Shown here in pieces: positions 52,220 to 61,118 of a stretch of DNA of 64,000 bases. Origin of the DNA: GCA-2701705 sp964342155 (lineage in GTDB: Bacteria; Pseudomonadota; Gammaproteobacteria; GCA-002705445; GCA-002716945). The notes under the pieces were generated by a model. The model saw nothing but the letters and a program-made list of their open reading frames with translations, had not been told where the DNA came from and did not search any database. Location: assembly GCA_964342155.1 (NCBI GenBank), contig CAYFEQ010000003.1, positions 54,579 through 118,578 of the forward strand. Direction: 5' to 3'. The stretch's first letter is position 1, and each line of letters starts with the position of its first letter. The position numbers were made by a program, and so were the translations under genes.

Positions 52220-52220
52220 T

Positions 52221-53726
52221 TCAATAAACAATTACATCTTCAGATATATCAATAGATTGCTTCTGCTTAGAGGCATCATTTCTTACAGTATCTAATTCTT
52301 TTAAATAGTCCTGTGTTACGTCTTCAGTAACATACTTTCCATCAAAACATGAAGCATCAAACTTTTGAATTGGAGAACCATCTTCTCTAACAGACATAAT
52401 GAGGTCATCTAAGTTTTGATAAAACAATTTATCTGCGCCGATAAAATCTGATATCTCTTTGTCAGTTTTTTCATAAGCTACAAATTCATTACTAGCTGGC
52501 ATATCGATACCATAAACATTTGGGAATTTAACCGGAGGAGCAGCTGATGCCATGTAAACTTTTTTTGCTCCTGCTTCTCTTGCCATCTCTATAATTTGTT
52601 TAGATGTAGTTCCTCTAACTATAGAATCATCAACCAACAAAACATTTTTTCCTTTAAATTCTGATCCTATAGCATTAAGTTTTCTTTTTACTGATTGTAT
52701 TCGTTGCATCTGTTCAGGCATGATGAAAGTTCTTCCAATGTATCTATTTTTTATAAATCCTTCACGGAAGGGGACTTTCAAGGATGTAGATAATTCAAGA
52801 GCAGCTATTCTGCTAGTATCTGGTATTGGGATTACTACATCGATGTTATGGGTTTTCCATTCCTTTTTTATTTTTTTTGCAAGGTTTTGTCCCATTCTCA
52901 TTCGTGCTCTATATACAGATATTCCATCAAGAATTGTATCTGGTCTTGCAAAGTATACATATTCAAAAATGCACGGAGTATATCCTGTTTTATCAGAACA
53001 TAACCTTGTATGTACGTTTCCTTCTGTGTCAATAAATACAGCCTCACCTGGCTTCACATCTCTGATCAACTTATAGCCGGTAGAGTCTAATGCTACTGAT
53101 TCAGATGCAACCATTATTTCTTTTTTCCCATTAATTGCTCTTTCACCAAAACATAGCGGTCGAATTCCCATTGGGTCTCGAAATGCAACTATTCCTCTAT
53201 CTGCAATTAAAGCAACAACCGAATAAGCTCCCTTCACTCGCCTATGTACTCCTGCTACCGCATAAAAAACATCATCAGGTGTAAAACTATCATTCCCATG
53301 TAATTGTAATTCATGAGCAAAAATATTTAAGAGGATTTCCGAATCAGATTTAGTATTAATATGTCTCAAATCTTCACTGAAAAGATTATTTTTTAATATT
53401 GAAGAATTTATTAAGTTGCCATTGTGGGCTAATCCAATTCCATATGGTGAATTAACGTAGAAAGGCTGTGCTTCCGCTGAACTTTCAGCATGCCCTGCAG
53501 TAGGGTATCTTACATGCCCTATACCTAAATTACCTTTTAAACGGTTTATGTGGCGGTAACTGAAACCATCTCTCACCAACCCTAAAGATTTTCTTAGTGC
53601 AATTTTGCCATCATAATTTGTAAGTATGCCTGAGGCATCCTGGCCACGATGTTGCAAGACTGTAAGCGATTCATATATATCATGAACAACTTGATTGGTT
53701 CCATAAACTGCAACGATGCCACACAT
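52221..53726 (-). CDS. purF: amidophosphoribosyltransferase PurF
   Basis: First committed step of purine synthesis, PRPP plus glutamine. 501 residues, normal length. After Met removal Cys2 (MCGIVAVYG) is the glutaminase nucleophile; HRGQDASGIL and GLAHNGNLINS complete the Ntn domain. The phosphoribosyltransferase part has YFARPDTILDGISVY and VVIPIPDTSRIAALELS. VLLVDDSIVRGTTSKQIIEM is the PRPP loop. No propeptide is present. It lies 10 nt after cvpA; cvpA-purF is a conserved pair. Confidence 0.97.
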   Translation of the reverse strand: MCGIVAVYGTNQVVHDIYESLTVLQHRGQDASGILTNYDGKIALRKSLGLVRDGFSYRHINRLKGNLGIGHVRYPTAGHAESSAEAQPFYVNSPYGIGLAHNGNLINSSILKNNLFSEDLRHINTKSDSEILLNIFAHELQLHGNDSFTPDDVFYAVAGVHRRVKGAYSVVALIADRGIVAFRDPMGIRPLCFGERAINGKKEIMVASESVALDSTGYKLIRDVKPGEAVFIDTEGNVHTRLCSDKTGYTPCIFEYVYFARPDTILDGISVYRARMRMGQNLAKKIKKEWKTHNIDVVIPIPDTSRIAALELSTSLKVPFREGFIKNRYIGRTFIMPEQMQRIQSVKRKLNAIGSEFKGKNVLLVDDSIVRGTTSKQIIEMAREAGAKKVYMASAAPPVKFPNVYGIDMPASNEFVAYEKTDKEISDFIGADKLFYQNLDDLIMSVREDGSPIQKFDASCFDGKYVTEDVTQDYLKELDTVRNDASKQKQSIDISEDVIVY

Positions 53727-53736
53727 ATGCTATATA

Positions 53737-54228
53737 TTATATTTTTAAGTCCAAACTATCAAAGAGTGAATCATGAGATTTTATGAAATTCTGTATGAAA
53801 TCCTCAAAAAAGGGTATAAATTGAGATTGTTCCCAATAAGTAGTCGCTGTTAATTCAGTTAAACTAAAACCATAAATGATTATAATCAAAAATATATTGC
53901 CTTTTATGAACCCAATAAAAAAACCTAAAGCAGCATTAGAAGAGGAAAATCCAAGTATTTTGACCATTTGTGTTGAAAAGAAACCTAGAAGTATTGTTGC
54001 AACAAAAGCAATTATAAATATAAAAATATATGAAAGGATATTTGCTAGTTCAGGTGATTGTATAAAAGAGAAAATATATTGTGATGGAATATCATTATGA
54101 TTAACGGAAAAATATAATGCGAAACTCCAACATAGTAATGAGACTACCTCATTAACAAAACCTTTAGTTAGGCCAATTACTGTCCAAAACAATAAAAATA
54201 AAAATATTATGATGTCAACTATTTCCAT
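53737..54228 (-). CDS. cvpA: CvpA family membrane protein
   Basis: 163 residues with four predicted membrane helices (about 3-22, 26-44, 62-84 and 100-122). The family start DIIIFLFLLFWTVIGLTKGF is followed by VNEVVSLLCWSFALYFS, and FSSSNAALGFFIGFIKG lies in the conserved second half. The E. coli protein is required for colicin V production and the true role is unknown. Its ATG overlaps the SPOR gene stop by one base. Confidence 0.9.
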   Translation of the reverse strand: MEIVDIIIFLFLLFWTVIGLTKGFVNEVVSLLCWSFALYFSVNHNDIPSQYIFSFIQSPELANILSYIFIFIIAFVATILLGFFSTQMVKILGFSSSNAALGFFIGFIKGNIFLIIIIYGFSLTELTATTYWEQSQFIPFFEDFIQNFIKSHDSLFDSLDLKI

Positions 54229-54677
54229 TAATTGGTTATTCGTAAGATTTTGCCATCATAATTAAATAGTTTATTAATTTTATTTTTCATGGTTATAGCC
54301 ATTGTTTGATCTACATAAGGACCTACAGATAATATTTTTACTTTGCTATTCTTGTTTTTTACAAAAATGAAAGCATCTATACCCATATTTTTTACTTTTG
54401 AAATAAATACCTTGATCTCCTTATTTCCGCTAACTTCTGGATAGGCAACAACCCAAGACTCAACTATTTGTTTTTCTATTTTTGGTAAATTTATAATATC
54501 TACATTTTCACCATTACTAGAAGTTATTTCTATATCATTATCAAATGATTGGGTAGGAATATCCATTACATAAGTAATTTTACCGTAGTTATTTATGTAC
54601 TCTAAAAGTGGATTCATAAAAATATATAGTGGAATTAATATAAGTATAGATATTTTAGACAATGTTTTAATATTCAT
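54228..54677 (-). CDS. SPOR-domain protein, DedD-like
   Basis: 149 residues. One N-terminal membrane helix (LSKISILILIPLYIFM, about 6-21), a periplasmic linker and a C-terminal SPOR domain (about 72-148) can be seen. The SPOR pattern covers VESWVVAYPEVSGNKEI (strand), KVKNMGIDAFIFVKNKNSK and ILSVGPYVDQTMAITMKNKI. SPOR domains bind denuded septal glycan. The position between folC and cvpA is that of dedD, hence the call. The protein is shorter than E. coli DedD (about 220). One-base overlaps (TAATG) with folC and with cvpA. Confidence 0.82.
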   Translation of the reverse strand: MNIKTLSKISILILIPLYIFMNPLLEYINNYGKITYVMDIPTQSFDNDIEITSSNGENVDIINLPKIEKQIVESWVVAYPEVSGNKEIKVFISKVKNMGIDAFIFVKNKNSKVKILSVGPYVDQTMAITMKNKINKLFNYDGKILRITN

Positions 54678-55969
54678 TATAAATTAACAACATTATTTTT
54701 ATTAAATTTTATAAACCTTAAAATCTCGGAAATAGTATAAAAAGAACCATAAATTATTAAACGATCATCTTTTTTTAAAGAACTTATTGCTGCATCATAC
54801 GCAGCTAGAACTGATTGATGTGAATGAATGTTTCTTTTATCTATTATGCTTGAAATTCGAAGCTTTATTTCATCTGCATTCATTCCTCTCTGATTATTAA
54901 TTGTTCCACAAAACCATTCATCAACAAGTGGTTTCATTGGCTTAACAAGACTATATACATCTTTATCCTCAAGAATTCCAATCACTGCTATAGTGCGTTT
55001 TCTTTTAGATTCAGATAGATTTTTAAAAAGTTGTTCTGCAGCGTCACCGTTATGTGCAACATCAAGAATAATTTCAGGATGGCTAGATATAACCTGATGT
55101 CTTCCTAAAAGTGTAGTTTTTTTCAAACCCATAAATAAATTTTTATTATCGTTCAATAAATTTGGATCAAGACAGTGTAAGGCAGATAAGGCAGCTGCTG
55201 CATGATTATATTGAAAATCACCTGTTAATGGTAATAATGGTAAATTACTAATTTTATTATCTTTATATTTCCACGACCAACTATCTTTGAAAATTTTTAG
55301 AGAGAAATCATTATCATTATATAAAAAATTGGTAGCATTTTTTTTAGCATAACTCAGTAGGCTGCTCGGAGGACTTTTTTGAGCGAAAATACAATGGCAA
55401 AAAGGTCTCATAACTCCAGCTTTTTCAAGAGCAATACTATCTACAGTAGATCCTAAGAATTCTACATGATCAATCCCAATAGAAGTTATAATAGAAATAT
55501 CTGAATCAATTATATTTGTCGCATCTAGCCTCCCACCTAAACCTACTTCTAATATTGCAAAATCTAAATCTAGTGTGTGGAATATATAAAATGCTGTAAG
55601 AGTCGCAAATTCAAAATAAGTAAGTGTCGTTTTTCCTCTATATTGATTAATAATTTCAAAAGCTTGTAGTATTTTATTTGTTTGAATTTCCTTCTTGTTT
55701 ATTTTTATTCTTTCATTGTATTCCATCATGTGAGGTGAAGTAAAAGAACCAATTTTATAACCTTTATGATGTAAAATACTTTCTAATAAAGCAACTGTAG
55801 AACCTTTACCATTAGTACCAGCTACTATAATCACTTTTTTTGCAATTTTATCTATTTTTAATTTTTTATATACAGATTTTATTCTTTCTAATTTGAAATC
55901 AATATTTTTGGGATGAAGAGTTTGTTGCCAATCTAGCCATTCAGAAAGGTCTTTAAATTGTTTTTTCAC
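54677..55969 (-). CDS. folC: bifunctional folylpolyglutamate synthase / dihydrofolate synthase
   Basis: Mur-ligase-family enzyme that makes dihydrofolate and adds glutamates to folates. 430 residues from GTG 55969, which has GGGTGA about 8 nt before it. A GTG at 55981 would add 4 residues and lacks a clear ribosome-binding site. LSEWLDWQQTLHPKNID opens the protein. P-loop: VAGTNGKGSTVALLESIL. Then SFTSPHMMEYNERI, LEVGLGGRLDATNIID, ITSIGIDHVEFLG, and LDVAHNGDAAEQL in the C-terminal domain. The start lies 17 nt inside accD. accD-folC-dedD-cvpA-purF is the conserved order. Confidence 0.95.
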   Translation of the reverse strand: MKKQFKDLSEWLDWQQTLHPKNIDFKLERIKSVYKKLKIDKIAKKVIIVAGTNGKGSTVALLESILHHKGYKIGSFTSPHMMEYNERIKINKKEIQTNKILQAFEIINQYRGKTTLTYFEFATLTAFYIFHTLDLDFAILEVGLGGRLDATNIIDSDISIITSIGIDHVEFLGSTVDSIALEKAGVMRPFCHCIFAQKSPPSSLLSYAKKNATNFLYNDNDFSLKIFKDSWSWKYKDNKISNLPLLPLTGDFQYNHAAAALSALHCLDPNLLNDNKNLFMGLKKTTLLGRHQVISSHPEIILDVAHNGDAAEQLFKNLSESKRKRTIAVIGILEDKDVYSLVKPMKPLVDEWFCGTINNQRGMNADEIKLRISSIIDKRNIHSHQSVLAAYDAAISSLKKDDRLIIYGSFYTISEILRFIKFNKNNVVNL

Positions 55970-56825
55970 GCGATAAATCACCCATTAACATAGCAATTAA
56001 TTGAGAAATAGTTTTCGACTGCTCATTTCTATTTACTATAAGATCTATCGACCCATGTTTTTTTAAGAACTCACTTCTTTGAAATCCATCTGGTAATTTT
56101 TCACCTACAGTTTGTTCTATTACTCTAGGACCGGCAAAACCAATCAAAGCGTTTGGTTCAGCAATATTTATATCTCCTAACATTCCAAGGCTAGCAGACA
56201 CACCTCCCATGGTTGGGTCTGTTAAAACAGAAATATATGGCAAACCTTTTTGCCCTAATTTATTTAGTGCTGAGCTTGTCTTTGCCATTTGGAAAAGAGA
56301 AAATAAAGATTCTTGCATTCTAGCACCTCCACTTGCAGAAAAGCAGACTAATGGTTTTGTTTCTTCAAGGCATATTTTAATTGCTGATGAAAATTTTTCT
56401 CCAACAACAGATCCCATTGAGCCACCAAAAAAAGAGTATTCAAATGCACAAACAACTAAAGGTATTTTATTTATATTTCCTTTAAAAACAATAAGGGCAT
56501 CTTTTTCTCCGGTTTTCTTTTGAGTAGATACTAGTTTATCTTTATATTTTTCTTTATCCTTAAAATCCAAAATATCTTTGGGTGATATTGAGGTCAATAC
56601 TTCAACTCTTTCACTTTTATCTAAAAACAGGTCAATCCTTTTTCTAGCTGAAATCCGGCCATGATGATTGCATTTAGGACAAACATTTAGATTTTTTTCA
56701 TACTCAGCTCTATATATAACTGCATCACAGTTAAGACATTTATGCCATAAACCTTCAGGAACTGAAGATTTTTTCTTTACAGCAGCTCTAATTCTTGCTG
56801 GTAAAATTTTGTCTAACCAACTCAT
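55953..56825 (-). CDS. accD: acetyl-CoA carboxylase carboxyltransferase subunit beta
   Basis: Carboxyltransferase half that makes malonyl-CoA for fatty acid synthesis. 290 residues. The N-terminal Cys4 zinc ribbon (CLNCDAVIY and VCPKCNHHG, about 30-55) precedes the crotonase-fold domain. In that domain FSASGGARMQESLFSLFQMA and LTDPTMGGVSASLGMLGDI are the acyl-CoA and oxyanion-hole segments, with IGFAGPRVIEQTV following. trpA upstream overlaps by 4 nt. accA is not in the window. Confidence 0.97.
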   Translation of the reverse strand: MSWLDKILPARIRAAVKKKSSVPEGLWHKCLNCDAVIYRAEYEKNLNVCPKCNHHGRISARKRIDLFLDKSERVEVLTSISPKDILDFKDKEKYKDKLVSTQKKTGEKDALIVFKGNINKIPLVVCAFEYSFFGGSMGSVVGEKFSSAIKICLEETKPLVCFSASGGARMQESLFSLFQMAKTSSALNKLGQKGLPYISVLTDPTMGGVSASLGMLGDINIAEPNALIGFAGPRVIEQTVGEKLPDGFQRSEFLKKHGSIDLIVNRNEQSKTISQLIAMLMGDLSREKTI

Positions 56826-57634
56826 TTTTTTTCCAATGTTCTAGTAATTCCAAGTAAAAAATCTTTAATTTTTGAATACATTGCATTTTTATTATGTATG
56901 TATTTCTCAATTAATTCTACTATAGAACTACCTATAATTATACCGTCAGAAAATGAACTAATTTTTTTGGCAGAGGATCTGTTTTTTATACCAAAACCTA
57001 CAGCAATAGGGATTTTTTTATTTGAAATTCGTTTAATTTTTTTTACCTGATTTTTAATGGATTGGATATTCTTAATAGAAGTACCAGTTATACCTTTTAT
57101 TGATACATAGTAAAGATACCCTTCTGAATATTTTTTTATTTTTTTTAACCTATTAGCGTCAGTTGTTGGTGATGCTAAAAAAATTTGTTTTAAATTGTTC
57201 CTTTTAAAAACTTTATTGATTTCATAAGATTCTTCAATTGGGAGGTCTACAATCAGTATTCCATCAACTCCACAATTTTTAGCTTTAATAGAAAATTTTT
57301 CATATCCCATGTTAACAATAGGATTCATATAACCCATAAGTACTATAGGGGTTCTCTTATTATTTTTTCTAAAATCTTTTACAACAGTTAATGTATTTTC
57401 AAGGGTAGTTTTATTCTTTAATGCTCTCTCTATTCCTTTTTGGATAGTAGGTCCATCTGCAATAGGATCAGTAAAAGGCATTCCTAATTCTATTAAATCT
57501 ACTCCGCTATCAACCATTATTTGTAATAGTTTTTTAGTGCTATTTATGCTTGGGTCTCCACAAACAAGATAAGTAATAAATGCAGTTTTTTTCTTATTGG
57601 GAGAAGTTGGGAATGCATTTGCTATTCTATTCAC
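56822..57634 (-). CDS. trpA: tryptophan synthase alpha subunit
   Basis: Cleaves indole-3-glycerol phosphate to indole, which is channelled to TrpB. 270 residues. LIELGMPFTDPIADGPTIQ holds the catalytic Glu and Asp of the TIM barrel. PIVLMGYMNPIVNMGYE and GVDGILIVDLPIEES follow. The phosphate end is PIAVGFGIKNRSSAKKI and GIIIGSSIVELI. The start is GTG 57634, overlapping the trpB stop by 4 nt (GTGA). It is directly followed by accD. Confidence 0.96.
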   Translation of the reverse strand: MNRIANAFPTSPNKKKTAFITYLVCGDPSINSTKKLLQIMVDSGVDLIELGMPFTDPIADGPTIQKGIERALKNKTTLENTLTVVKDFRKNNKRTPIVLMGYMNPIVNMGYEKFSIKAKNCGVDGILIVDLPIEESYEINKVFKRNNLKQIFLASPTTDANRLKKIKKYSEGYLYYVSIKGITGTSIKNIQSIKNQVKKIKRISNKKIPIAVGFGIKNRSSAKKISSFSDGIIIGSSIVELIEKYIHNKNAMYSKIKDFLLGITRTLEKK

Positions 57635-58842
57635 AATTTCATACCTTTGAGCATAGCGATACTATCAATGTCTTTATCTCCTCTTCCAGATAAATTGATT
57701 AATATATTTTTTTTATTTCTTTTTTTAGCTAGAGTAAATGCATATGCTAATGCATGTGAAGTTTCTAAAGCAGGAATTATTCCTTCTTCTTCCGTTAAAA
57801 GATAGAACGCTTTCAATGCATCTTTATCTGTAACACTTACGTATTTAACTCTGCCGTTATCTTTTAACCACGAATGTTCTGGCCCAACTCCTGGATAGTC
57901 TAAACCTGCTGATATTGAATGAGTGTTTTTAATCTGACCGTTTTCATCTTCCATAATATAAGTTTTATTGCCATGAAGAACACCAGGTTTCCCTGCACAT
58001 AGTGGAGCAGCATGCTTTCCAGTACTCAATCCATGTCCACCTGCTTCAACACCTATCATCTCTATACGGTCATTTAAAAAAGGGTGAAATAAACCAATTG
58101 CATTTGAACCTCCGCCAACACATGCAATTAATATGTCTGGATTTTTTCCTATAAGCTTTCTCATTTGTTTTTTTGCTTCTGAACCAATTACAGATTGGAA
58201 ATCTCTAACAATCATTGGGTAAGGATGAGGACCAGCCACTGATCCAATAATGTAGTGCGTATTATCAACATTTGTCACCCAATCACGTAGAGCTTCATTT
58301 AAAGCATCCTTTAGTGTTTTTGATCCGGATGTAACTTCTATAACTTCAGCTCCTAATAGTTTCATGCGATAAACATTTATGCTTTGCCTTTGAATGTCCT
58401 CACTACCCATGTAAACCACACATTTTAAGTTTAATCGTGCGCATGCAGTTGCAGTAGCAACACCATGTTGCCCTGCTCCAGTCTCAGCAATTATTCTAGT
58501 CTTGCCCATTTGTTTTGCCAACAATGCCTGTCCCAAAGCATTATTAATTTTATGTGCACCTGTATGGCATAAATCTTCACGTTTAAGATAGATGTTACAG
58601 TTGCCTAATAGCTTGCTAAGTTTTTCAGCATGATATATTGGTGTTGGTCTACCAACATAATGAGAGAGCTCATTAATTAACCTCTTTTTAAAGGAAAGGG
58701 ATTTAGCGATTTTTTTATATGATTTTAATAGTTCTGTTAAAGGAAATATTAGTGTTTCAGAAACATAAGTTCCTCCATATAAATCAAAATGGCCATCTTT
58801 ATTTGGCTGATCTCTGTAATTATTTTTTTTTACTTTTTTCAC
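57631..58842 (-). CDS. trpB: tryptophan synthase beta subunit
   Basis: PLP enzyme that condenses indole with serine. 403 residues. KDGHFDLYGGTYVSETLIFP at the N-terminus. KREDLCHTGAHKINNALGQA holds the PLP Lys, IIAETGAGQHGVATAT the catalytic Glu, and CVGGGSNAIGLFHPF the PLP phosphate loop. The tail contains LINLSGRGDKDI. The only plausible start is GTG 58842, 23 nt inside trpF. trpFBA lies inserted in the leuB-asd-truA-accD-folC cluster; in Pseudomonas trpBA is elsewhere. Confidence 0.96.
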   Translation of the reverse strand: MKKVKKNNYRDQPNKDGHFDLYGGTYVSETLIFPLTELLKSYKKIAKSLSFKKRLINELSHYVGRPTPIYHAEKLSKLLGNCNIYLKREDLCHTGAHKINNALGQALLAKQMGKTRIIAETGAGQHGVATATACARLNLKCVVYMGSEDIQRQSINVYRMKLLGAEVIEVTSGSKTLKDALNEALRDWVTNVDNTHYIIGSVAGPHPYPMIVRDFQSVIGSEAKKQMRKLIGKNPDILIACVGGGSNAIGLFHPFLNDRIEMIGVEAGGHGLSTGKHAAPLCAGKPGVLHGNKTYIMEDENGQIKNTHSISAGLDYPGVGPEHSWLKDNGRVKYVSVTDKDALKAFYLLTEEEGIIPALETSHALAYAFTLAKKRNKKNILINLSGRGDKDIDSIAMLKGMKL

Positions 58843-59497
58843 TGTCTGCTATTCTTACATTTTCTATGAATTTTTTCATTAAGGATGGAGATTTTTTACC
58901 TTTGGAAAATTCTATTCCGCTGCTCACATCTATCCCCAATGGGTTGTAGTCAAGAATCAATTTTTTTATATTACTTGAATCAAGCCCTCCTGCTATAAAA
59001 ATATGATTATCTTGTAGATGTAAATTTTTTTTATAATCTATTATGCTATTCCAGTTAAACTGTATTCCTGTACCGCCCTCAATATGATTTGTCTTAGTAT
59101 CTAATAAGTAAGAAAAAAAGTTTGGCTGCAACGGGTGATTTTCATAGAGATTTATTCCATCATCTAAGGGTTTGTCATCCACATGTACCGTTTTAATATA
59201 AGGTTTATTAAAGTTGACACACATTTCAAGACTTTCTTGTCCATGAAATTGAAGTAGATCTATATTTGTACGATCAATAACTTTTGTTATGAATTCCTCA
59301 GAATTATTCATAAAAACACCAACTGTTTTTATTTTTTTTTCACAAAGCTTACAAATAGCTTCAGCTTCTTTTAATTTTATATATCGTGGACTTGATTCAA
59401 CAAAAACCAAACCAATGAGATCAATATCTAGATCCAGCGCTTGCTTAACATCATCTGTGTTTGTGAAACCGCAAAATTTAACTTTAGTTTTGCTCAT
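58820..59497 (-). CDS. trpF: phosphoribosylanthranilate isomerase
   Basis: Third step of the tryptophan branch. 225 residues. VKFCGFTNTDDVKQAL carries the catalytic Cys. LIGLVFVESSPRYI, KTVGVFMNN, LLQFHGQES and then FIAGGLDSSNIKKLI with GIDVSSGIE follow the barrel pattern and include the catalytic Asp. Here it is a separate gene, not fused to trpC. ATGA overlap with truA upstream. Confidence 0.95.
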   Translation of the reverse strand: MSKTKVKFCGFTNTDDVKQALDLDIDLIGLVFVESSPRYIKLKEAEAICKLCEKKIKTVGVFMNNSEEFITKVIDRTNIDLLQFHGQESLEMCVNFNKPYIKTVHVDDKPLDDGINLYENHPLQPNFFSYLLDTKTNHIEGGTGIQFNWNSIIDYKKNLHLQDNHIFIAGGLDSSNIKKLILDYNPLGIDVSSGIEFSKGKKSPSLMKKFIENVRIADSEKSKKK

Positions 59498-60276
59498 AAT
59501 AAAAAAGATTCTTTGGTATTAGAGACTTTATATCTCTTTGGATATTCTACATTCATTAGATAAAGACCTTTTGATGAAACTTTTTTTCCAGCATTTTTTC
59601 TATCTCTACTCTTAATAATAGCAGCCACATGAGACGGTTTAAATTTCGTCACATTAACATCCAACAATGTTCCAATTATATTTCTAACCATGTGATATAA
59701 AAAAGCATCAGCTGTTATATCTATAATTATAAGGTTTTTCTGTGTTGTAATGCTCGCTTTTTTAATAATCTTAACAGGAGTCTTTGCTTGACAGCCAGAA
59801 GATCTAAAACAACTAAAATCATGTTCTCCCTTAATGTATTGAATAGATTTTTTAAGTTTATCAATATTTATATCAGAGGTGTACCATAAAACAAAGTCAG
59901 ATAATATTGCAGAATTTATTTTTTGATTAAGTATTATATATCGATAACTTCTAGATATAGCAGAATAACGAACATGAAAGCTATCATCAACAAAATATAG
60001 TTTTTTTACCCTAATATCATCTGGAAGTTGACTATTAATGCCTCTAACCCAATTTTGTTGATCTCTTTTCTTATCAGTATCAAAGTGAATAAATTGGCAA
60101 TAAGCATGGACACCGCTATCCGTTCTTCCTGCACAAACTGATTTAATTTTAGAATTTGCGACACTAGATATTGATTTATCTAAATAATATTGAATTGTTT
60201 TCTTAGATGTCTTATTTTGTGCTTGCCAACCAGTATAATTTGTACCTTTATATTCGATACAAAGAACTATCCTCAT
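59494..60276 (-). CDS. truA: tRNA pseudouridine38-40 synthase TruA
   Basis: 260 residues. IEYKGTNYTGWQAQ starts the fold, then SVCAGRTDSGVHAYCQFIHF with the catalytic Asp. INSQLPDDIRVKKLYFVDDS and FHVRYSAISRSYRYII follow, and DAFLYHMVRNIIGTLLDV near the end is diagnostic. One-base overlap (TAATG) with the FimV-like gene upstream and 4 nt with trpF downstream. Order asd-fimV-truA-trpF is conserved. Confidence 0.96.
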   Translation of the reverse strand: MRIVLCIEYKGTNYTGWQAQNKTSKKTIQYYLDKSISSVANSKIKSVCAGRTDSGVHAYCQFIHFDTDKKRDQQNWVRGINSQLPDDIRVKKLYFVDDSFHVRYSAISRSYRYIILNQKINSAILSDFVLWYTSDINIDKLKKSIQYIKGEHDFSCFRSSGCQAKTPVKIIKKASITTQKNLIIIDITADAFLYHMVRNIIGTLLDVNVTKFKPSHVAAIIKSRDRKNAGKKVSSKGLYLMNVEYPKRYKVSNTKESFLL

Positions 60277-61118
60277 TATTTCAATTGCAAGTAAAGTAGT
60301 TTAGCTTCATGTACCTCTGATTCATTTCCTGTTTTAACAACGTTAACTAATATTTCACGCGCCTTTTTTGTATCATTGCTTTCGATTAATGCGCGTGCCA
60401 GATCAATATTAGATATATTCTCATCATCTATAACATTAGTTTTTTTTGGCTTTGCTACTGATTTTGGTTTTGCTGTTGTTTTTCTTTTTGCTGTTGTTTT
60501 TCTTTTTGCTGTTGTTTTTGGTTTATCTAAGGCTTGAACTCTTCTATTTTTTTTAGTTCTATCTGTTAATGAGTTCTGATCAGTTTCTATTGAGGTATTA
60601 ATTTTTAATAATAAATCTTTAATCAAACTTGCTTGTTCAACCAAATCTGTATTTTTTTTCGACGATTCACTTTTTATTAATTTTTTTAAATGGTTTTCTG
60701 ACTCTTCTAACGCACGTGCTAGATCAATATTAGACGTATTCAACTTAATATCTTCTTCTAATTTATTAACATGGAGAACGAGGTTTCTATATTTCTCATA
60801 CAAATACGAAAGTATAAAAAATAGGATAAGGAAATAAATTAATCCGCTCATTGTTATTTGTATTGTTAAAATCATATCTATTAATTGATAAATAATATTC
60901 ATTACCACAATAAAGATTGGCTCTAGTGAAACTAAAAGTCCTTGAAGCATAACCATTACAACGGTCATTATACCTGGAGCTGAAGTACCAGGTTCTATAG
61001 GTGGTAAAAATCCACTACGAATTAATGATTCAGAAAAAGGTCTTATGACTGAAGTTGACTCTAGAATAAAAATAGTAACTATAAAAGCTATGATTAAATT
61101 AAAAATTATCTTAAACAT
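60276..61118 (-). CDS. FimV-like protein, short, with duplicated C-terminal motif and Lys/Thr/Ala repeats
   Basis: 280 residues at the fimV position. Three hydrophobic segments lie at about 3-20, 50-80 and 88-106, then a coiled charged region. The FimV C-terminal pattern is clear in SNIDLARALIESNDTKKARE and ILVNVVKTGNESEVHEAKLL (236-276). A second copy, SNIDLARALEESE, is at 129-141. Between them lies a run of AKRKTT-type hexapeptides (about 199-226). The LysM domain and the long acidic region of FimV (about 900 residues) are absent. FimV anchors polar and type IV pilus functions in Pseudomonas; whether this reduced form does is unknown. One-base overlaps with asd and truA. Confidence 0.7.
   Translation of the reverse strand: MFKIIFNLIIAFIVTIFILESTSVIRPFSESLIRSGFLPPIEPGTSAPGIMTVVMVMLQGLLVSLEPIFIVVMNIIYQLIDMILTIQITMSGLIYFLILFFILSYLYEKYRNLVLHVNKLEEDIKLNTSNIDLARALEESENHLKKLIKSESSKKNTDLVEQASLIKDLLLKINTSIETDQNSLTDRTKKNRRVQALDKPKTTAKRKTTAKRKTTAKPKSVAKPKKTNVIDDENISNIDLARALIESNDTKKAREILVNVVKTGNESEVHEAKLLYLQLK
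60472..60521. repeat. 18-bp tandem repeat, about 2.8 copies
   Basis: Exact 18-bp units (GCTGTTGTTTTTCTTTTT on the plus strand) start at 60472 and 60490, and a partial third unit starts at 60508. They encode the six-residue unit Ala-Lys-Arg-Lys-Thr-Thr (cyclic order) in the FimV-like protein. More diverged units continue toward 60440. Such repeats can expand or contract by slippage in steps of six residues without shifting the frame. Confidence 0.9.
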
